Shown: piece by piece, positions 34,165 to 44,500 of the stretch
How positions within the stretch are numbered: position 1 is the stretch's first letter
How the letters are laid out: every line of letters starts with the position of its first letter
Origin: Janthinobacterium lividum
Lineage (GTDB): Bacteria; Pseudomonadota; Gammaproteobacteria; Burkholderiales; Burkholderiaceae_D
Assembly: GCF_023509035.1 (NCBI RefSeq)
Contig: NZ_CP075583.1
Location: 4,774,001 to 4,838,000, forward strand
Length of the DNA stretch: 64,000 bases
Direction of reading: 5' to 3'
Translations under genes and position numbers: made by a program
Notes under the pieces: generated by a model
Told to the model about the DNA's origin: nothing
What the model saw: only the letters and a program-made list of their open reading frames with translations
Databases searched by the model: none

Positions 34165-36640
34165 GCGGCTTCTCCGTTGAAATATCCAGCCAGACAGCCA
34201 GCGCATCGCGCTCCAGGCAGGCGGCCAGCGCCGCGTTCAGGCGGCCGCCTGCCAACATCTCATCTTCGCTGACGTCGTAGTGGAATTCGACCTGCAAGGC
34301 GTCCGGCGCGGCGCCGTTGAGCACCGCCAGCGCCTCGGCCAGGTCGCTCGTCTCCTGCGGCTTCAGGCCCGTGAAGGCCAGCCGCAAATCGGGCAGATAC
34401 TGGATGAAACTGACCTCGTCCCAGCTGCCGACCAGGGTATTGAAGCTGCGCCGCAGTCCCGGCTGCGTCAGCAGCAATTCAGGCGCGGCGGCCATCAGAC
34501 CCGACAGGAAGCGCACGGCATTATGCGGCGTGGCGCCGGCGCCAAAGCGCTGTTCCAGCAAGCGCGACAAATTCTGTTCATCCCAGGCGCCATCAAGGAA
34601 CAGCAGCGCGGCGGCGGCGCCGCAGATGCCGGGCGCGCAGGCGCGCGTCGCCGTCAGGGCCTGCAGGCGCTGGTGCAGGTCGCCGGCTTCGAAAGCCAGG
34701 CCTGCCTCCGGAGCCGGCAAGACGCTGCGTGCGGCACGACCAAATTCACGCAGTGCCAGCAACTGCCCCACTTGCGCGCCTTCCCCGTCCATCCCCGTAT
34801 CGGCCAGCCCGGGCAGCAGGAACAGCGCGGCCGGCCAGACACGCCGCATCAGCGCCAGCAAGCCGGGATGCTCGCGCACGCCCAGCGGCTCCCGCGCGCG
34901 CCACAGGGTCACCAGCGCATGGCCGCAGGCGACGACGGAGGTAAAATCGGCATCGTCATCGAGATGGCGCGACAACAGCGACAACAGATCGGGCAGACGT
35001 TCATGCAAGCCCACCATGCAGGCGCGCACCAGCAGGGCAGCGGCGCTGCCGGCCGAACGGGCCCGGCCCGCGGCGCCCAGCGCCTGCTCTTCGCGCAGCA
35101 GCCGCGCCAACGCCACCTCGTCCAGGGTGGCGCCATCGGCAGCCAATTCGATCAGGCGCGCTTCGACCAGCGGCGTCCATGCATACGTCCATTCCTCGAA
35201 CAGCAGTTCCAGCCGGCTGCCGGCCATGAAATCGGGGCCGCCCTGCCAGCGCGCCAGGTCTGTGTCCAGATACTGCATCAGATGAAAGAAGCGGCTGCGC
35301 CGGCGGTGGCGTTCCTTGCGGTACAGGTCCAGGCGCGCCAGCCGCCGGTCGCCGTCGTCGAGGCGCAAGCCGTGGCGATGCGCCGCCGCGCGCGCGTCTT
35401 GCACCAGCGGCGGCGAACCGGCCGATGGCGGCACGTCGCCCAGCCGGCTGCCCGTCATCTGGCGCCGCACGTCGTCGAACAGGCCTTGCATGCCATCGTC
35501 AATGGCGCCCTTGACGAAGCAGGAGCGCATGGCGTCAAGCACATCCTGGCGGCCTGGCCCAGCATGGCCGCGCAAGGCCGCCAGCCTGGCCGCCTGCAGC
35601 ACGGCCGCCTGTACCTGCGCCGTGGAAATGCGCTCCTGCACGCCACGCGCCCGGCTATCCTGGGCCACCCTGGTCAACTGGTCCACGGCGACGGCAAGCT
35701 GATGATCGCCCGGCGCCGGCGATTGCAGGGCATCCCAGACGGCCTGGTAGTAGGCGGGCGCCGGCATGCCGGCGCCGTAGCCATTCAGGGCATCGAGCCG
35801 CTCAAAGCTGTAGCGTATCAGCCAGCTGGCGCCGGCAATGGCCGGCGCGGCAGGCGCGGGATCGGCGTCAAGCAGTTCGATCAGCGCGCTGGTATGAAAG
35901 CCACCTGTGACCACCACGACGGGGCCATCCACCTGTTTGCGCCAGCGGGCGATATGCGCCGCCATGTGACGTTCGCGCGGCAGGCTTCCCTCCGCTTCCA
36001 GCACGGCCGGCTCGTAATCGAGGCGGGCCATGGCGCAGTACGAAAACACGTCGCCAAACACGCTGCGCCAGTCCGCCAGCGCCGTGCGCGAACGCGCTTC
36101 GAACAGGTGATCCCACAGTTCGTCCTGGTCGCGGCAGCCGGCGCGCGCGGCCAGGGCGTTCAGATAGCTGCTGTGGGCCAGGTAGCGCTCGGCCATCAGG
36201 CTGCGCGCATCGGCATCGGGCTGCGCGTCAGCCGTGCCCGCGCGCGCCTGCCACGGCAGGTCGATGAAGGCCAGCTGCGCCTGCACGGCCGCCCCCTCGC
36301 GCAGCGCCACCCATTCGGGGCTGTAATCGCAAAACGGGAAAAACGCCGATTGCGCGCGCGCGCCTTCTGCGCCTGCCACCTGCGTCTGGCACAACAGCGC
36401 CACGGGCGGGCGCGTGCGTTCGTCCAGCAGCAAGGGCAGCATGTCCGTGAAGCCTTCCGGCCCCTCGATCAGCACGGCGGCCGGGCGCAATTCGCGCAAC
36501 ATGGCCTGCAACGCATGCGCGCATGCCGGGCTGTGGTGGCGTACCGGCGCAAAGTACAAGCCATGCCCGAACAGCCTGGCGCGCGCGGCAGCCACGCCGG
36601 CCGGCAAGTCCGGCGGCAAGTCCGGCTGCACTACAGCCAT
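34157..36640 (-). CDS. DUF5682 protein (YehM-like)
   Basis: An 827-aa protein of the DUF5682 family. The N-terminal part has YFAPVRHHSPACAHAL (RHHS at 34-37) and VLIEGPEGFTDMLPLLL (58-70), and TGGFHT at 245-250. The paired early His, the IEGP strand and the later GxxH recall the TraB/Tiki/ChaN putative hydrolase fold; that comparison is mine. The C-terminal half is helical and repetitive. ATG 36640 overlaps the ATPase gene by 10 bp. It is always found, as far as I recall, with MoxR and VWA genes. No activity is established. Confidence 0.8.
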   Translation of the reverse strand: MAVVQPDLPPDLPAGVAAARARLFGHGLYFAPVRHHSPACAHALQAMLRELRPAAVLIEGPEGFTDMLPLLLDERTRPPVALLCQTQVAGAEGARAQSAFFPFCDYSPEWVALREGAAVQAQLAFIDLPWQARAGTADAQPDADARSLMAERYLAHSSYLNALAARAGCRDQDELWDHLFEARSRTALADWRSVFGDVFSYCAMARLDYEPAVLEAEGSLPRERHMAAHIARWRKQVDGPVVVVTGGFHTSALIELLDADPAPAAPAIAGASWLIRYSFERLDALNGYGAGMPAPAYYQAVWDALQSPAPGDHQLAVAVDQLTRVAQDSRARGVQERISTAQVQAAVLQAARLAALRGHAGPGRQDVLDAMRSCFVKGAIDDGMQGLFDDVRRQMTGSRLGDVPPSAGSPPLVQDARAAAHRHGLRLDDGDRRLARLDLYRKERHRRRSRFFHLMQYLDTDLARWQGGPDFMAGSRLELLFEEWTYAWTPLVEARLIELAADGATLDEVALARLLREEQALGAAGRARSAGSAAALLVRACMVGLHERLPDLLSLLSRHLDDDADFTSVVACGHALVTLWRAREPLGVREHPGLLALMRRVWPAALFLLPGLADTGMDGEGAQVGQLLALREFGRAARSVLPAPEAGLAFEAGDLHQRLQALTATRACAPGICGAAAALLFLDGAWDEQNLSRLLEQRFGAGATPHNAVRFLSGLMAAAPELLLTQPGLRRSFNTLVGSWDEVSFIQYLPDLRLAFTGLKPQETSDLAEALAVLNGAAPDALQVEFHYDVSEDEMLAGGRLNAALAACLERDALAVWLDISTEKPHG

Positions 36641-37734
36641 AGCTGGCGCGCCGCGTCGCCGAAGCTTTTCCACAAATCGTCGCGGCGGCCACGTTCGCGC
36701 ACCACCGTGTCGAAATAATGGCGCACGCGCTTGACGTCATCGGCGTTGTCCTTCAGAACCACGCCCTGCAACTGATTGGCCAGTTCGCGCGGGCGCAAGG
36801 TTCCGTCGCCAAAATGCAGCGCCTCCAGCGAAGCCGCATAGACCAGGTTGACCGCCTCGGCACTCGACATCACCGCCTCCGGCGTCTTGATGGCCGTGCC
36901 TTCGCGGGTCTGGCCGGCGCGCAGTTCCTGGAACGTGGTCACCAGCAGTTCGACCACATCACGTTTGACAATGACGGCGGCGCCGATGACGTCCAGTTCG
37001 CGCTGCAGTTGCTGCATCACCAGTTCGACTTCGAAACCATGGTCACGGATCGGTTTGACGGTTTCGAAGTTGAAGCGGCGTTTCAGCGCCGACGACATTT
37101 CATGCACGCCGCGGTCGCGCAAGTTGGCGCTGGCAATGATATTGAAGCCGCGCCGCGCATGCACGCGCGCGTCGCCGCCCAGTTCCGGAATCATCAGCTG
37201 CTTTTCCGACATCAGTGAAATGAGCACGTCCTGCATCTCTGGCGCGCAGCGCGTGATTTCCTCGAAGCGCACCAGCTTGCCCGCTTCCATGGCCTGGAAC
37301 AAGGGCGACGGCACCAGTGCGCGCCGGCTCGGCCCTTCGGCCAGCAGCAAGGCATAGTTCCACGAATACTTGATATGGTCTTCGGTGGTGCCGGCCGTGC
37401 CCTGTATCGCCAGCGCGGAGTCGCCGCTGATGGCCGCGGCCAGCAATTCGGACAGCAGCGACTTGGCCGTACCCGGCTCGCCCACCAGCATCAGCCCCTG
37501 GTGCCCCATCAGGGTGACGATGGCGCGGTCGACCAGCGGATCGTCGCCATAGAATTTGCGGCTCACTTGCAGCGCCGCGTCGCCCAGGATGAAGCGGCGC
37601 ACCGCGCGCGGCGACAGCTGCCAGCCCTCCGGGCGCGGATCGGTATCGGCCGCCTTCAGGCGTTCCAGCTCGCTCGCGTAGCGCTGTTCGGCGCTGCGGC
37701 GCACCACCTGGTTATCGTTATGTTGTTCCGTCAT
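36631..37734 (-). CDS. MoxR-like AAA+ ATPase (YehL-like)
   Basis: A 367-aa AAA+ ATPase: Walker A GEPGTAKS near residue 85, a Walker-B-equivalent VRFEEITR with Glu-Glu where most MoxR proteins have Asp-Glu, sensor-1 region FNIIASANLRDRGVHEMSSALKRRFNFE, and a C-terminal helical lid. It probably forms a hexamer and acts on, or with, the VWA protein. ATG 37734 is used because it lies 17 bp after the DUF4132 stop; an in-frame GTG eight codons upstream overlaps that stop. It is the energy-providing member of the operon. Substrate unknown. Confidence 0.88.
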   Translation of the reverse strand: MTEQHNDNQVVRRSAEQRYASELERLKAADTDPRPEGWQLSPRAVRRFILGDAALQVSRKFYGDDPLVDRAIVTLMGHQGLMLVGEPGTAKSLLSELLAAAISGDSALAIQGTAGTTEDHIKYSWNYALLLAEGPSRRALVPSPLFQAMEAGKLVRFEEITRCAPEMQDVLISLMSEKQLMIPELGGDARVHARRGFNIIASANLRDRGVHEMSSALKRRFNFETVKPIRDHGFEVELVMQQLQRELDVIGAAVIVKRDVVELLVTTFQELRAGQTREGTAIKTPEAVMSSAEAVNLVYAASLEALHFGDGTLRPRELANQLQGVVLKDNADDVKRVRHYFDTVVRERGRRDDLWKSFGDAARQLWL

Positions 37735-37751
37735 GATTTTGCTTTCTTTGC

Positions 37752-40700
37752 TTACCACGGCATTTTACTTTCCCATTGCGCATCATAGCCGCCGCACGCC
37801 ATCGACACCGCCAGATAATCGGCATAGGTTTCGGCCAGCAGCACGGACGACACGTCGGCCAGCGGCACCGCCTCGTCGCGCCAGGAGCGCGGCAAAGGAT
37901 AGAATTGCAGCGTTTTCAGCGCGGCTGCCATCAATTCCTCGGGCAGCCTGCTGCCGGAAAATTCGATCACTGCGCGCAGGCCGGCGCTGATGAAATCCTT
38001 GTGATACTCGGTAAAGACGCCACCATCCTCGGCCTGGCCGCGCTGATAGCCGTGCTTGCCGAAGGCGCCGCGCAAGCCGAAAGTGTCGCCCACCCAGCCT
38101 TCGCGGTCCGCGATTTGCCGGCCCGCCATCAGCGCGGCGTCGGGCAACTGGTGCGCCAACTGCTCGAACAGGGGCTTGACCTTGTAATCCTTGAAATGGC
38201 GCTGCCAGGCGGCGATCTGCGGCGCGTCCAGCAGCGAGGCGTGCGCCAGGCGCAGCCGGCTGCCTTCGAGCAGCGCGACTTCCTCGTCGTCCGCGTCCAG
38301 CAGGCTGCCATCGTCGCTGGGACGCAGCAGGGTGCGACCTGCGTCGTCCTCCCTGATCCACACCAGCGCCTGCACCAGGCGGCCCGCGATCGGATGGCCG
38401 AGCAGGTAATCGCGCCACTCCTGCGCCGGCCAGACACGTCCAGCGCACATGGCTTCGTACAGGCGCGCCGTCTGCATGGTGATGACTTGCTTGAGTTCTT
38501 TCTTGCACACGGATAGCTGCTGTTTGGCTTCCTTGGCCAGTTCGGGCGATTCATCCTGGCGCGGCTCGGGCAAGGCCTTGATCTCCTTGCCGTCGGGGTT
38601 GTGCAAGCGCGGCTTCATGGCGCTGTCAAGGGTCACATGGAAGACCCGCTCGCCATACGACAGGTCTAGGCGGCCGCTGTCGTCGAAGCCGCCGGTCGGG
38701 ATGGTGCGGTCGCCCAGCTGGTCCTGGCTCCAGCCCTTGCCTTGCGCGATGCGCTCGACCAGCAGGCGCGCCTTTTCCTGCACCGAGGCCGTGCGGTAGC
38801 GCCGCGCGATCCCCAGCAATAACTGGATGACGGCCGGGTCGTAGCCGTCAGCGAGGCCGTCGAGCATCGCTTCGATCTGCGCGCGGCGCGTGTAATGGTC
38901 GCGCATATACGCTTGCAGCAGACTGATCGCCACATGGCCAGGCGTATGGGAGGCAAGCGCCAGGATACCCTTCTCGCCGATGGCGCTGCCCAGGTATTCG
39001 GCCATCTTGTTGCGGCGGATCTGGTCGAACACCTGCTCTTCGGTCATCTTGCCCTGCGCGGCATAATACTCGGGATAGCGCCTGGCCTGGTCCTGGTAGC
39101 TCAGGTAGGCCTGCGGCGCACGCGCCTGCGCTTCGGCGCTCGCCTCTTCCAGGCTCGGGCCGCGCAGATCCTCGGTGATGAACAGACGCAGCACCGTCTC
39201 GCCCAGGGCGGCGCGGCCTGCCTCGTCCAGCAGGCCCAGATAGCGCTGCAGCAAGGCGTTGCCGCCCGGCTCCTTCAATTTGCAGGCCAGTACCACCCAC
39301 CAGCGGATGATGTCGGCATCGACCGGCGTGCCATCCTGCCAGCGGCAGGCGGGCAGCGCCTCGAAGACGAACCAGGCCAGGCCGACGGGCGCCTTGCCCT
39401 TCAAGCCCTTGCGCGCGGCGGCCAGCAGGATCTCGGGCGACAGGCGCGGACTCAGGTCCTCGCCCAGTTTTTCCAGCGCCGTCATCAGCGCAGCGATCAC
39501 GGTCTCGCGCGTCTCCTTGTCCAGCGCCTGGTACAGCGCCGGGACGGCAGCGCGGTAATCGAGGTCGGCCAGCCAGCGCGCGGCGCCGATGCGCATGTCT
39601 TGCTTGCTCGATCCCAGCGCCTCGGCCACGCGCTTGCCGATATCGGGCAGGCTGGCCAGCACCTGCTGCGCGCTGGCGCGGTGCTGCTTGCCCTCTCCCA
39701 GCGCGACCTCCATCACGCGCGGCAGCCACTGCGCCGGCAGCACCGGAAAGGTGGCCAGCACTTCCAGGGTCGGACCCAACTCGGGCACCACGCCCTGGCG
39801 CCTTTCGACGGCGCGCAAGCCCAGGCCCTGGTCGATCAGTTCGGGCCGTTCCGCGAACAGCGGCCACACCATGTCCGCCGCCAGCACCTGCTGCGGCTTG
39901 ACACCCCACCAGTTGCTGCCCATGCAAGCCATGGCCACGCTGTCATGCTCGTCGCCGGCCTCGCGCATGGCGCGCGCCAGCAGGCGCAGGTCGAAAGTGG
40001 ACAGGTCCTGCTGCGCCAGCCATTGCTGGAAGAAGTCATCGTGCCAGAAATGAAAAATATTGCGCCGCGTGGCCTGCAGCCAGCGTGCCATGTGTATCGC
40101 GCCAAAATCAGGCAAGGCAGCCACCTTGCCCTGCAGCTCGACCGGTTCGCGCATCTGGTTGTTTTTCAGGGGCTGGACTTCGCCCTTCGATGCCTCGCCA
40201 TTGAACACGCGGATGGCCGCTTCCAGCCAGGCCGGCTTGATCGCCTCATAGCGCTTCAGGCGCTCCTGCATCCACTCGTACTTGTGTTTGGCGTGCTGGT
40301 TGTCCTCGCGCTCCTGTCGTGCTTCGGCGCGGTACTTTTCCAGCAGTGCAGCATGATTGGCCTGCAACAGTTGCAGCGCGGCGTCGCCCAGTCGCGCCGC
40401 CGGCGGCGCGGGCGGCAGCGGCGGCACGGGCAGTTCCGCCGCGCCGGCATCGCTGGCCGCGCCCAGCCACGACAGGGCATTGCGGATGGCCGCCTGCACC
40501 GGTTTGCTCTTCTCCTGCGCCAGCGCCTGTTCCAGCAGCGCACCCTGCTGCGGCCCCAGGCTGCGGCCCAGCAGCTCGGCCGCCTGCACGCGCTCTTCCG
40601 TCTTGCCCGTCAACAGGCACTGCTGCAGCAAGACGGCCCTGCGTTCCACGGGAATGGCAGCCAGATGCGGAGCCGCTTCGGTGCGCACGCTCTTGCCGCC

Positions 40701-41492
40701 ATCGACGGCCAGGCGCACCAGGATGGCGGCATAGGCGTCGGCCAGCGCTGGCGCGGCGCCCAGGCGCCTGGCCAGCTGCGCCTTGCCGCTGGCCGACAGC
40801 ACCGTTGGCAATTGCTCCACCTGCGCGGCATGCGCGAGCATGTAAGCGTCGAGCGCGCCCGACGCCAGCAAGCGCTGCAGGCAGTTATCGCGCACGTATT
40901 CGCTCAATTCGCGCCGCTCGAACACCAGTTGCAGCGCGCCTTCTTCCGCCTCACCATCGGCAGCCAGCAAGCGCGCCAGCAGCGCCACGTCCCAGCCGCG
41001 CCGGTTGACCGTGGTCGCTTGCGCGCGGGTCTCGGAAAAACTGGCGAACAACGCATCGCTAAGCAGGTAATCGAGCCACTGCGGCACCGCGGCGCCGGTG
41101 CGTTCCAGCGTATCACCCCCGTCGGCGGCCTGCAGCAGCTTGCCCAGGCGCACCAGCAGCGCCGCGTCCAGTGCCGCCGCATCGGACTGGGCGTAGAACT
41201 GATGCCGGTGGCGCAGGCTTTCATTGGCCAGCGCGCCATCCTTGTTACTCATGTTATGGGTATAAAAATGGGAGTACAGGCGCCCGGGCTTGCCCAGCAA
41301 GGTACCGCCGCGCGGCGCCGCCGCCTGCACATCGAGCAGCACGCCTTCCTGGCGCCCTTCGCAGACAAATTCGCAGGCGCGCTCCCACAGCGCAGGCGAT
41401 ATCTGCGCCAGGCCGCGCAAGCCCTTCTTCAACTGCGCCTGCTCATCCAGGCCTACTACGCTCTGCGCCAGTTCCAGTATTTTTTTAAACAT
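37752..41492 (-). CDS. Giant DUF4132 protein, copy A (YehI/MolR-like)
   Basis: A 1246-aa cytoplasmic protein. The first ~1000 residues are helical, HEAT-like repeats (e.g. LGEGKQHRASAQQVLASLPDIGKRVAEALGSSKQDMRIGAARWLADLDYRAAVPALYQAL). The C-terminal ~180 residues are the DUF4132 domain (ELKQVITMQTARLYEAMCAGRVWPAQEWRDYLLGHPIAGRLVQALVWIREDD). E. coli YehI and MolR belong here; MolR was once proposed to affect molybdate metabolism, but no biochemical role is settled. ATG 41492 (MFKKILELAQSVV) is chosen as the best internal start. It follows copy B by 30 bp and precedes the MoxR gene by 17 bp. Confidence 0.85.
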   Translation of the reverse strand: MFKKILELAQSVVGLDEQAQLKKGLRGLAQISPALWERACEFVCEGRQEGVLLDVQAAAPRGGTLLGKPGRLYSHFYTHNMSNKDGALANESLRHRHQFYAQSDAAALDAALLVRLGKLLQAADGGDTLERTGAAVPQWLDYLLSDALFASFSETRAQATTVNRRGWDVALLARLLAADGEAEEGALQLVFERRELSEYVRDNCLQRLLASGALDAYMLAHAAQVEQLPTVLSASGKAQLARRLGAAPALADAYAAILVRLAVDGGKSVRTEAAPHLAAIPVERRAVLLQQCLLTGKTEERVQAAELLGRSLGPQQGALLEQALAQEKSKPVQAAIRNALSWLGAASDAGAAELPVPPLPPAPPAARLGDAALQLLQANHAALLEKYRAEARQEREDNQHAKHKYEWMQERLKRYEAIKPAWLEAAIRVFNGEASKGEVQPLKNNQMREPVELQGKVAALPDFGAIHMARWLQATRRNIFHFWHDDFFQQWLAQQDLSTFDLRLLARAMREAGDEHDSVAMACMGSNWWGVKPQQVLAADMVWPLFAERPELIDQGLGLRAVERRQGVVPELGPTLEVLATFPVLPAQWLPRVMEVALGEGKQHRASAQQVLASLPDIGKRVAEALGSSKQDMRIGAARWLADLDYRAAVPALYQALDKETRETVIAALMTALEKLGEDLSPRLSPEILLAAARKGLKGKAPVGLAWFVFEALPACRWQDGTPVDADIIRWWVVLACKLKEPGGNALLQRYLGLLDEAGRAALGETVLRLFITEDLRGPSLEEASAEAQARAPQAYLSYQDQARRYPEYYAAQGKMTEEQVFDQIRRNKMAEYLGSAIGEKGILALASHTPGHVAISLLQAYMRDHYTRRAQIEAMLDGLADGYDPAVIQLLLGIARRYRTASVQEKARLLVERIAQGKGWSQDQLGDRTIPTGGFDDSGRLDLSYGERVFHVTLDSAMKPRLHNPDGKEIKALPEPRQDESPELAKEAKQQLSVCKKELKQVITMQTARLYEAMCAGRVWPAQEWRDYLLGHPIAGRLVQALVWIREDDAGRTLLRPSDDGSLLDADDEEVALLEGSRLRLAHASLLDAPQIAAWQRHFKDYKVKPLFEQLAHQLPDAALMAGRQIADREGWVGDTFGLRGAFGKHGYQRGQAEDGGVFTEYHKDFISAGLRAVIEFSGSRLPEELMAAALKTLQFYPLPRSWRDEAVPLADVSSVLLAETYADYLAVSMACGGYDAQWESKMPW

Positions 41493-41522
41493 GCATCGTT
41501 CCATCGTGAATAGTCATTGAAA

Positions 41523-44500
41523 TCATTGCCATGGCATCCGCTCCTCCCATGCGGCGTCAAACCCCGCACACTGCACCGCCACCGCCAGGTAGTCGCCATA
41601 GGCCTCGGCCAGCAGCACCCCCGGCACCTCGGCCGGCGCTACACCGCGCTGGCGCCGGGGGCCGGACAGGCGCTCGAAGCGCAGGCTTTTCAAGGCGGCG
41701 GGCAGGTTTTCCTCAGGCTGCACATTGCCCGAAAAATCGATCGCGACGCGCAGATCGGCGGCGCCAAAGTCCTTGTAGTAACTGTCGCACAGGCCGCCGT
41801 CGTCGGCCGGTGCGCGCTGGTATCCCAGCTTGCCGAACGCGGTGCGCAATGTTTGGGTATCGCTGACCCAGCCCAGGCGGTCGCCGATGGCCGCGCCGCC
41901 GAGCAAGGCGGCATCGGGCGACGCACGCTGCAATTGTTCGAACAGCGGCGTGATCTTGTAGTCGATGAGGTGCCGCTGCCAGTCGCCGATCTGAGGCCCG
42001 CTCAAGATGGCGGCATGGGCCAGGCGCAAGGCGCTGCCTGGCGCCAGCACCAGTTCCGCGTCATCCGCGCCGATCAGGCTGCCGTCTTCCGTGGGGCGCA
42101 GCAGTTGCAGCGGCACGCCGCCATCATCCAGCACCTGCCACACCAGCCGCTGCGCCAGGCGCCCGACGATGGGATGGCCAAGCAGATAGCGCTGCCACTC
42201 TTCCAGTGGCCAGACGCGGCCCGTGCACATGGCGCCGTACAGCCGCGCCGCCTGCGTCTCGGCCACCAGCTTGATTTCTTTCCTGCAAGCGACCAGCGCC
42301 TGCCTGGCATCGTGGACGAGGCGCTCGTCATCACCGTGGCATGCAGCGGGCAAGGTCTTGATTTCCCCACCATCCGCTCGCTGCAGGACGGGCTTCAAGA
42401 CAGGGTCAAGCGTCACATAAAACTGCCGTCCGCCGTAGTCGAGATCAAGCCGGCCCGCATCATCAAGGCCGGCCATGGGTACCGTACGATCGGCCAGTTG
42501 CTCTTCGCTCCAGCCCCGCCGTTGCGCGATCTGCCCGAGCAGCTCACGCGCCCTGCCTTGCACGGCAGCGTTGCGGTAACGGTGCGCCACGCCCAGCAGG
42601 AACTGGACCACGGCCTTATCATCGCCGCCGGCCAGGGCTTCCAGCATGGCCTCGATCTGCGCGCGGCATGCATGGAAATCGCGCATATACGCCTGCAGCA
42701 GTCTGACCGCTTTGCTCCCGGGTGCATGGGCCGCCAGCGCCAGAATGCCTTTCTCGCCGATCACGCTGCCGCGGCTCTCGTCATAGGCGATAAACGTGCG
42801 CAGCACCATGCCACCGAGCGCCGCTCGGCTGGCAGGCGCCAGCAAACACACGTAACGCGCCAGCAAGCCATTGCCGCCCGGCTCCTTCAATTGACAGGCC
42901 AGCACCAGCCACCAACGCACGATATCCGCGTCGACGGCCTCGCCATCGCGCCATGCGCAGGCGGGCAGCATCCCGAATGGGAACCAGGAGAGGCCGGCAG
43001 GCGTCTTGCCGCGCAATCCCTTGCGCGCCTGCGCCAGCAGCAGTTCGGGCGACAGGCGCGGCGACAAGTCTTCACCCAGGGTTTCCAGCGCCGCCATCAG
43101 CACCACGCTAACAGTCGCGCGGCTTTCCCGTTCCAGCGCCTGGTACAGCGACGGCACGGCCGCGCGGCAGCCAAGTTCCGCCAGCCAGCGCGCTGCGCTG
43201 CTGCGCAATTCCTGCTTGCCGGAATCCAGATTGTCACTCACCTGCTGGCCAATGCCGGGCACCCTGGCCAGCAAGCGCTGGGCACTGTGGCGATAGGTCT
43301 TGCCCTCGCCCAGCGCCAGCTCCATTATGCGCGGCCGCCAGCGCACGGGTAGCACGGGGAACAATTCGAGCACCTCCAGGGTCCATGCCAGTTCCAGCGT
43401 GATCTCGCCACGCGCCACCGACAGGCCCAGGGCCTGCTCGATCAGTGCCGGCCGCTCGAGAAACAGGGGCCATATGGCGTCGGCCGGCAGCAAGTCCTGC
43501 GGCGCGCCGCGCCAGTCGGGCACCAGCCAGGCCAGCGCCACGAGGTCGGGCATCGCGCCGGCATCGCGCAGCAGCGCATCGATGGTGCGCAAATCAACGC
43601 CTGCCGGGTCCTGGCGCGCCAGCCAGACCTGGAATGGCTGATCATTCCACAGTGAGAAGCGGTGCTCGCGCAGCGGGCCATACCACAGCGCCAGCTGACG
43701 CAGGCCGAAATCGGCCAGGTCAAACAGCCGCCCGTGCAGGCAAATCGTGTCGCGCATGGCTTCGTCGTGCAACAGCAGCCGGTCCGCCTCATCGCCCTGC
43801 CCATTCAAGGCGCGGATCACGCCACGCAAGCGGGCTTCTCCGCAGGCCAGTTGTTGCTGCTCGCGGCGCTGCCAGTTGTCATTCTGCCCATGCTGGCGAC
43901 GATTCTCCGCTTCTTCCTTGCGCGCAGCGGCATCACATTCCTGGAGCAGTTCGCCATGGTTTTCCAGCAGAATCCGCAGCGCCTCCTCGCTCAACACCGT
44001 GTGGGGCGCCTGCGGCGCAGGTGGCGGGGCATCCGCGGCAGCGTGCGGCCCGTCCATGCGCGCCAGCGCATCGGCAATCGCCTGTCTGGCGGCCTTGCCA
44101 GACTCCACCGGCAGCGCCCGTTCGAGCAGCGCGCGCCGCGCCGGGGCGGCATCGCTGCCCAGCAGTTCGGCCGCCCGCGCGCGCTCATCGAGCTTGCCGT
44201 TCAGGAGCCAGTGCCCGAGCAAGGCCAGTTGCCGTTCCCCGGCCATCGCACTGACAAACGGTGCGGCCGACGCGCGCACGGCCTTGCCGCCATCGACGGC
44301 CAAACGCACCAGCACATCGTCAAAAAGCCCCGCCAGCCTGGGGGCGCCGCCCAGGCGTGCGGCCAGCAGACGCCGGCCCTGCGCAGACAGGCGTGGCGCC
44401 AGCGCGCGTACCTGCTCCGGCCGCTCCTGCATGTAGTCATCGAGTGCGCCCGGCGCCAACAGGCGCCGCAGGCAGCCTTCCAGCTGATGCTCGGCGATCC

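Noticed and set aside
36598..36630. Short direct repeat of GGCAAGTCCGGC
   Set aside because: Two coding copies giving a PDLP repeat at the start of the DUF5682 protein; too short and isolated to mean more.
34280..36718. 812-codon open frame on the plus strand
   Set aside because: It lies entirely opposite the DUF5682 gene and is rich in Arg, Gln and His with no family motif; high-GC antisense shadow.
38895..41513. 872-codon open frame on the plus strand
   Set aside because: Antisense to DUF4132 copy A, with the same biased composition and no domain or ribosome site.
41517..43352. 611-codon open frame on the plus strand
   Set aside because: Antisense to DUF4132 copy B; coding signs are all on the minus strand.
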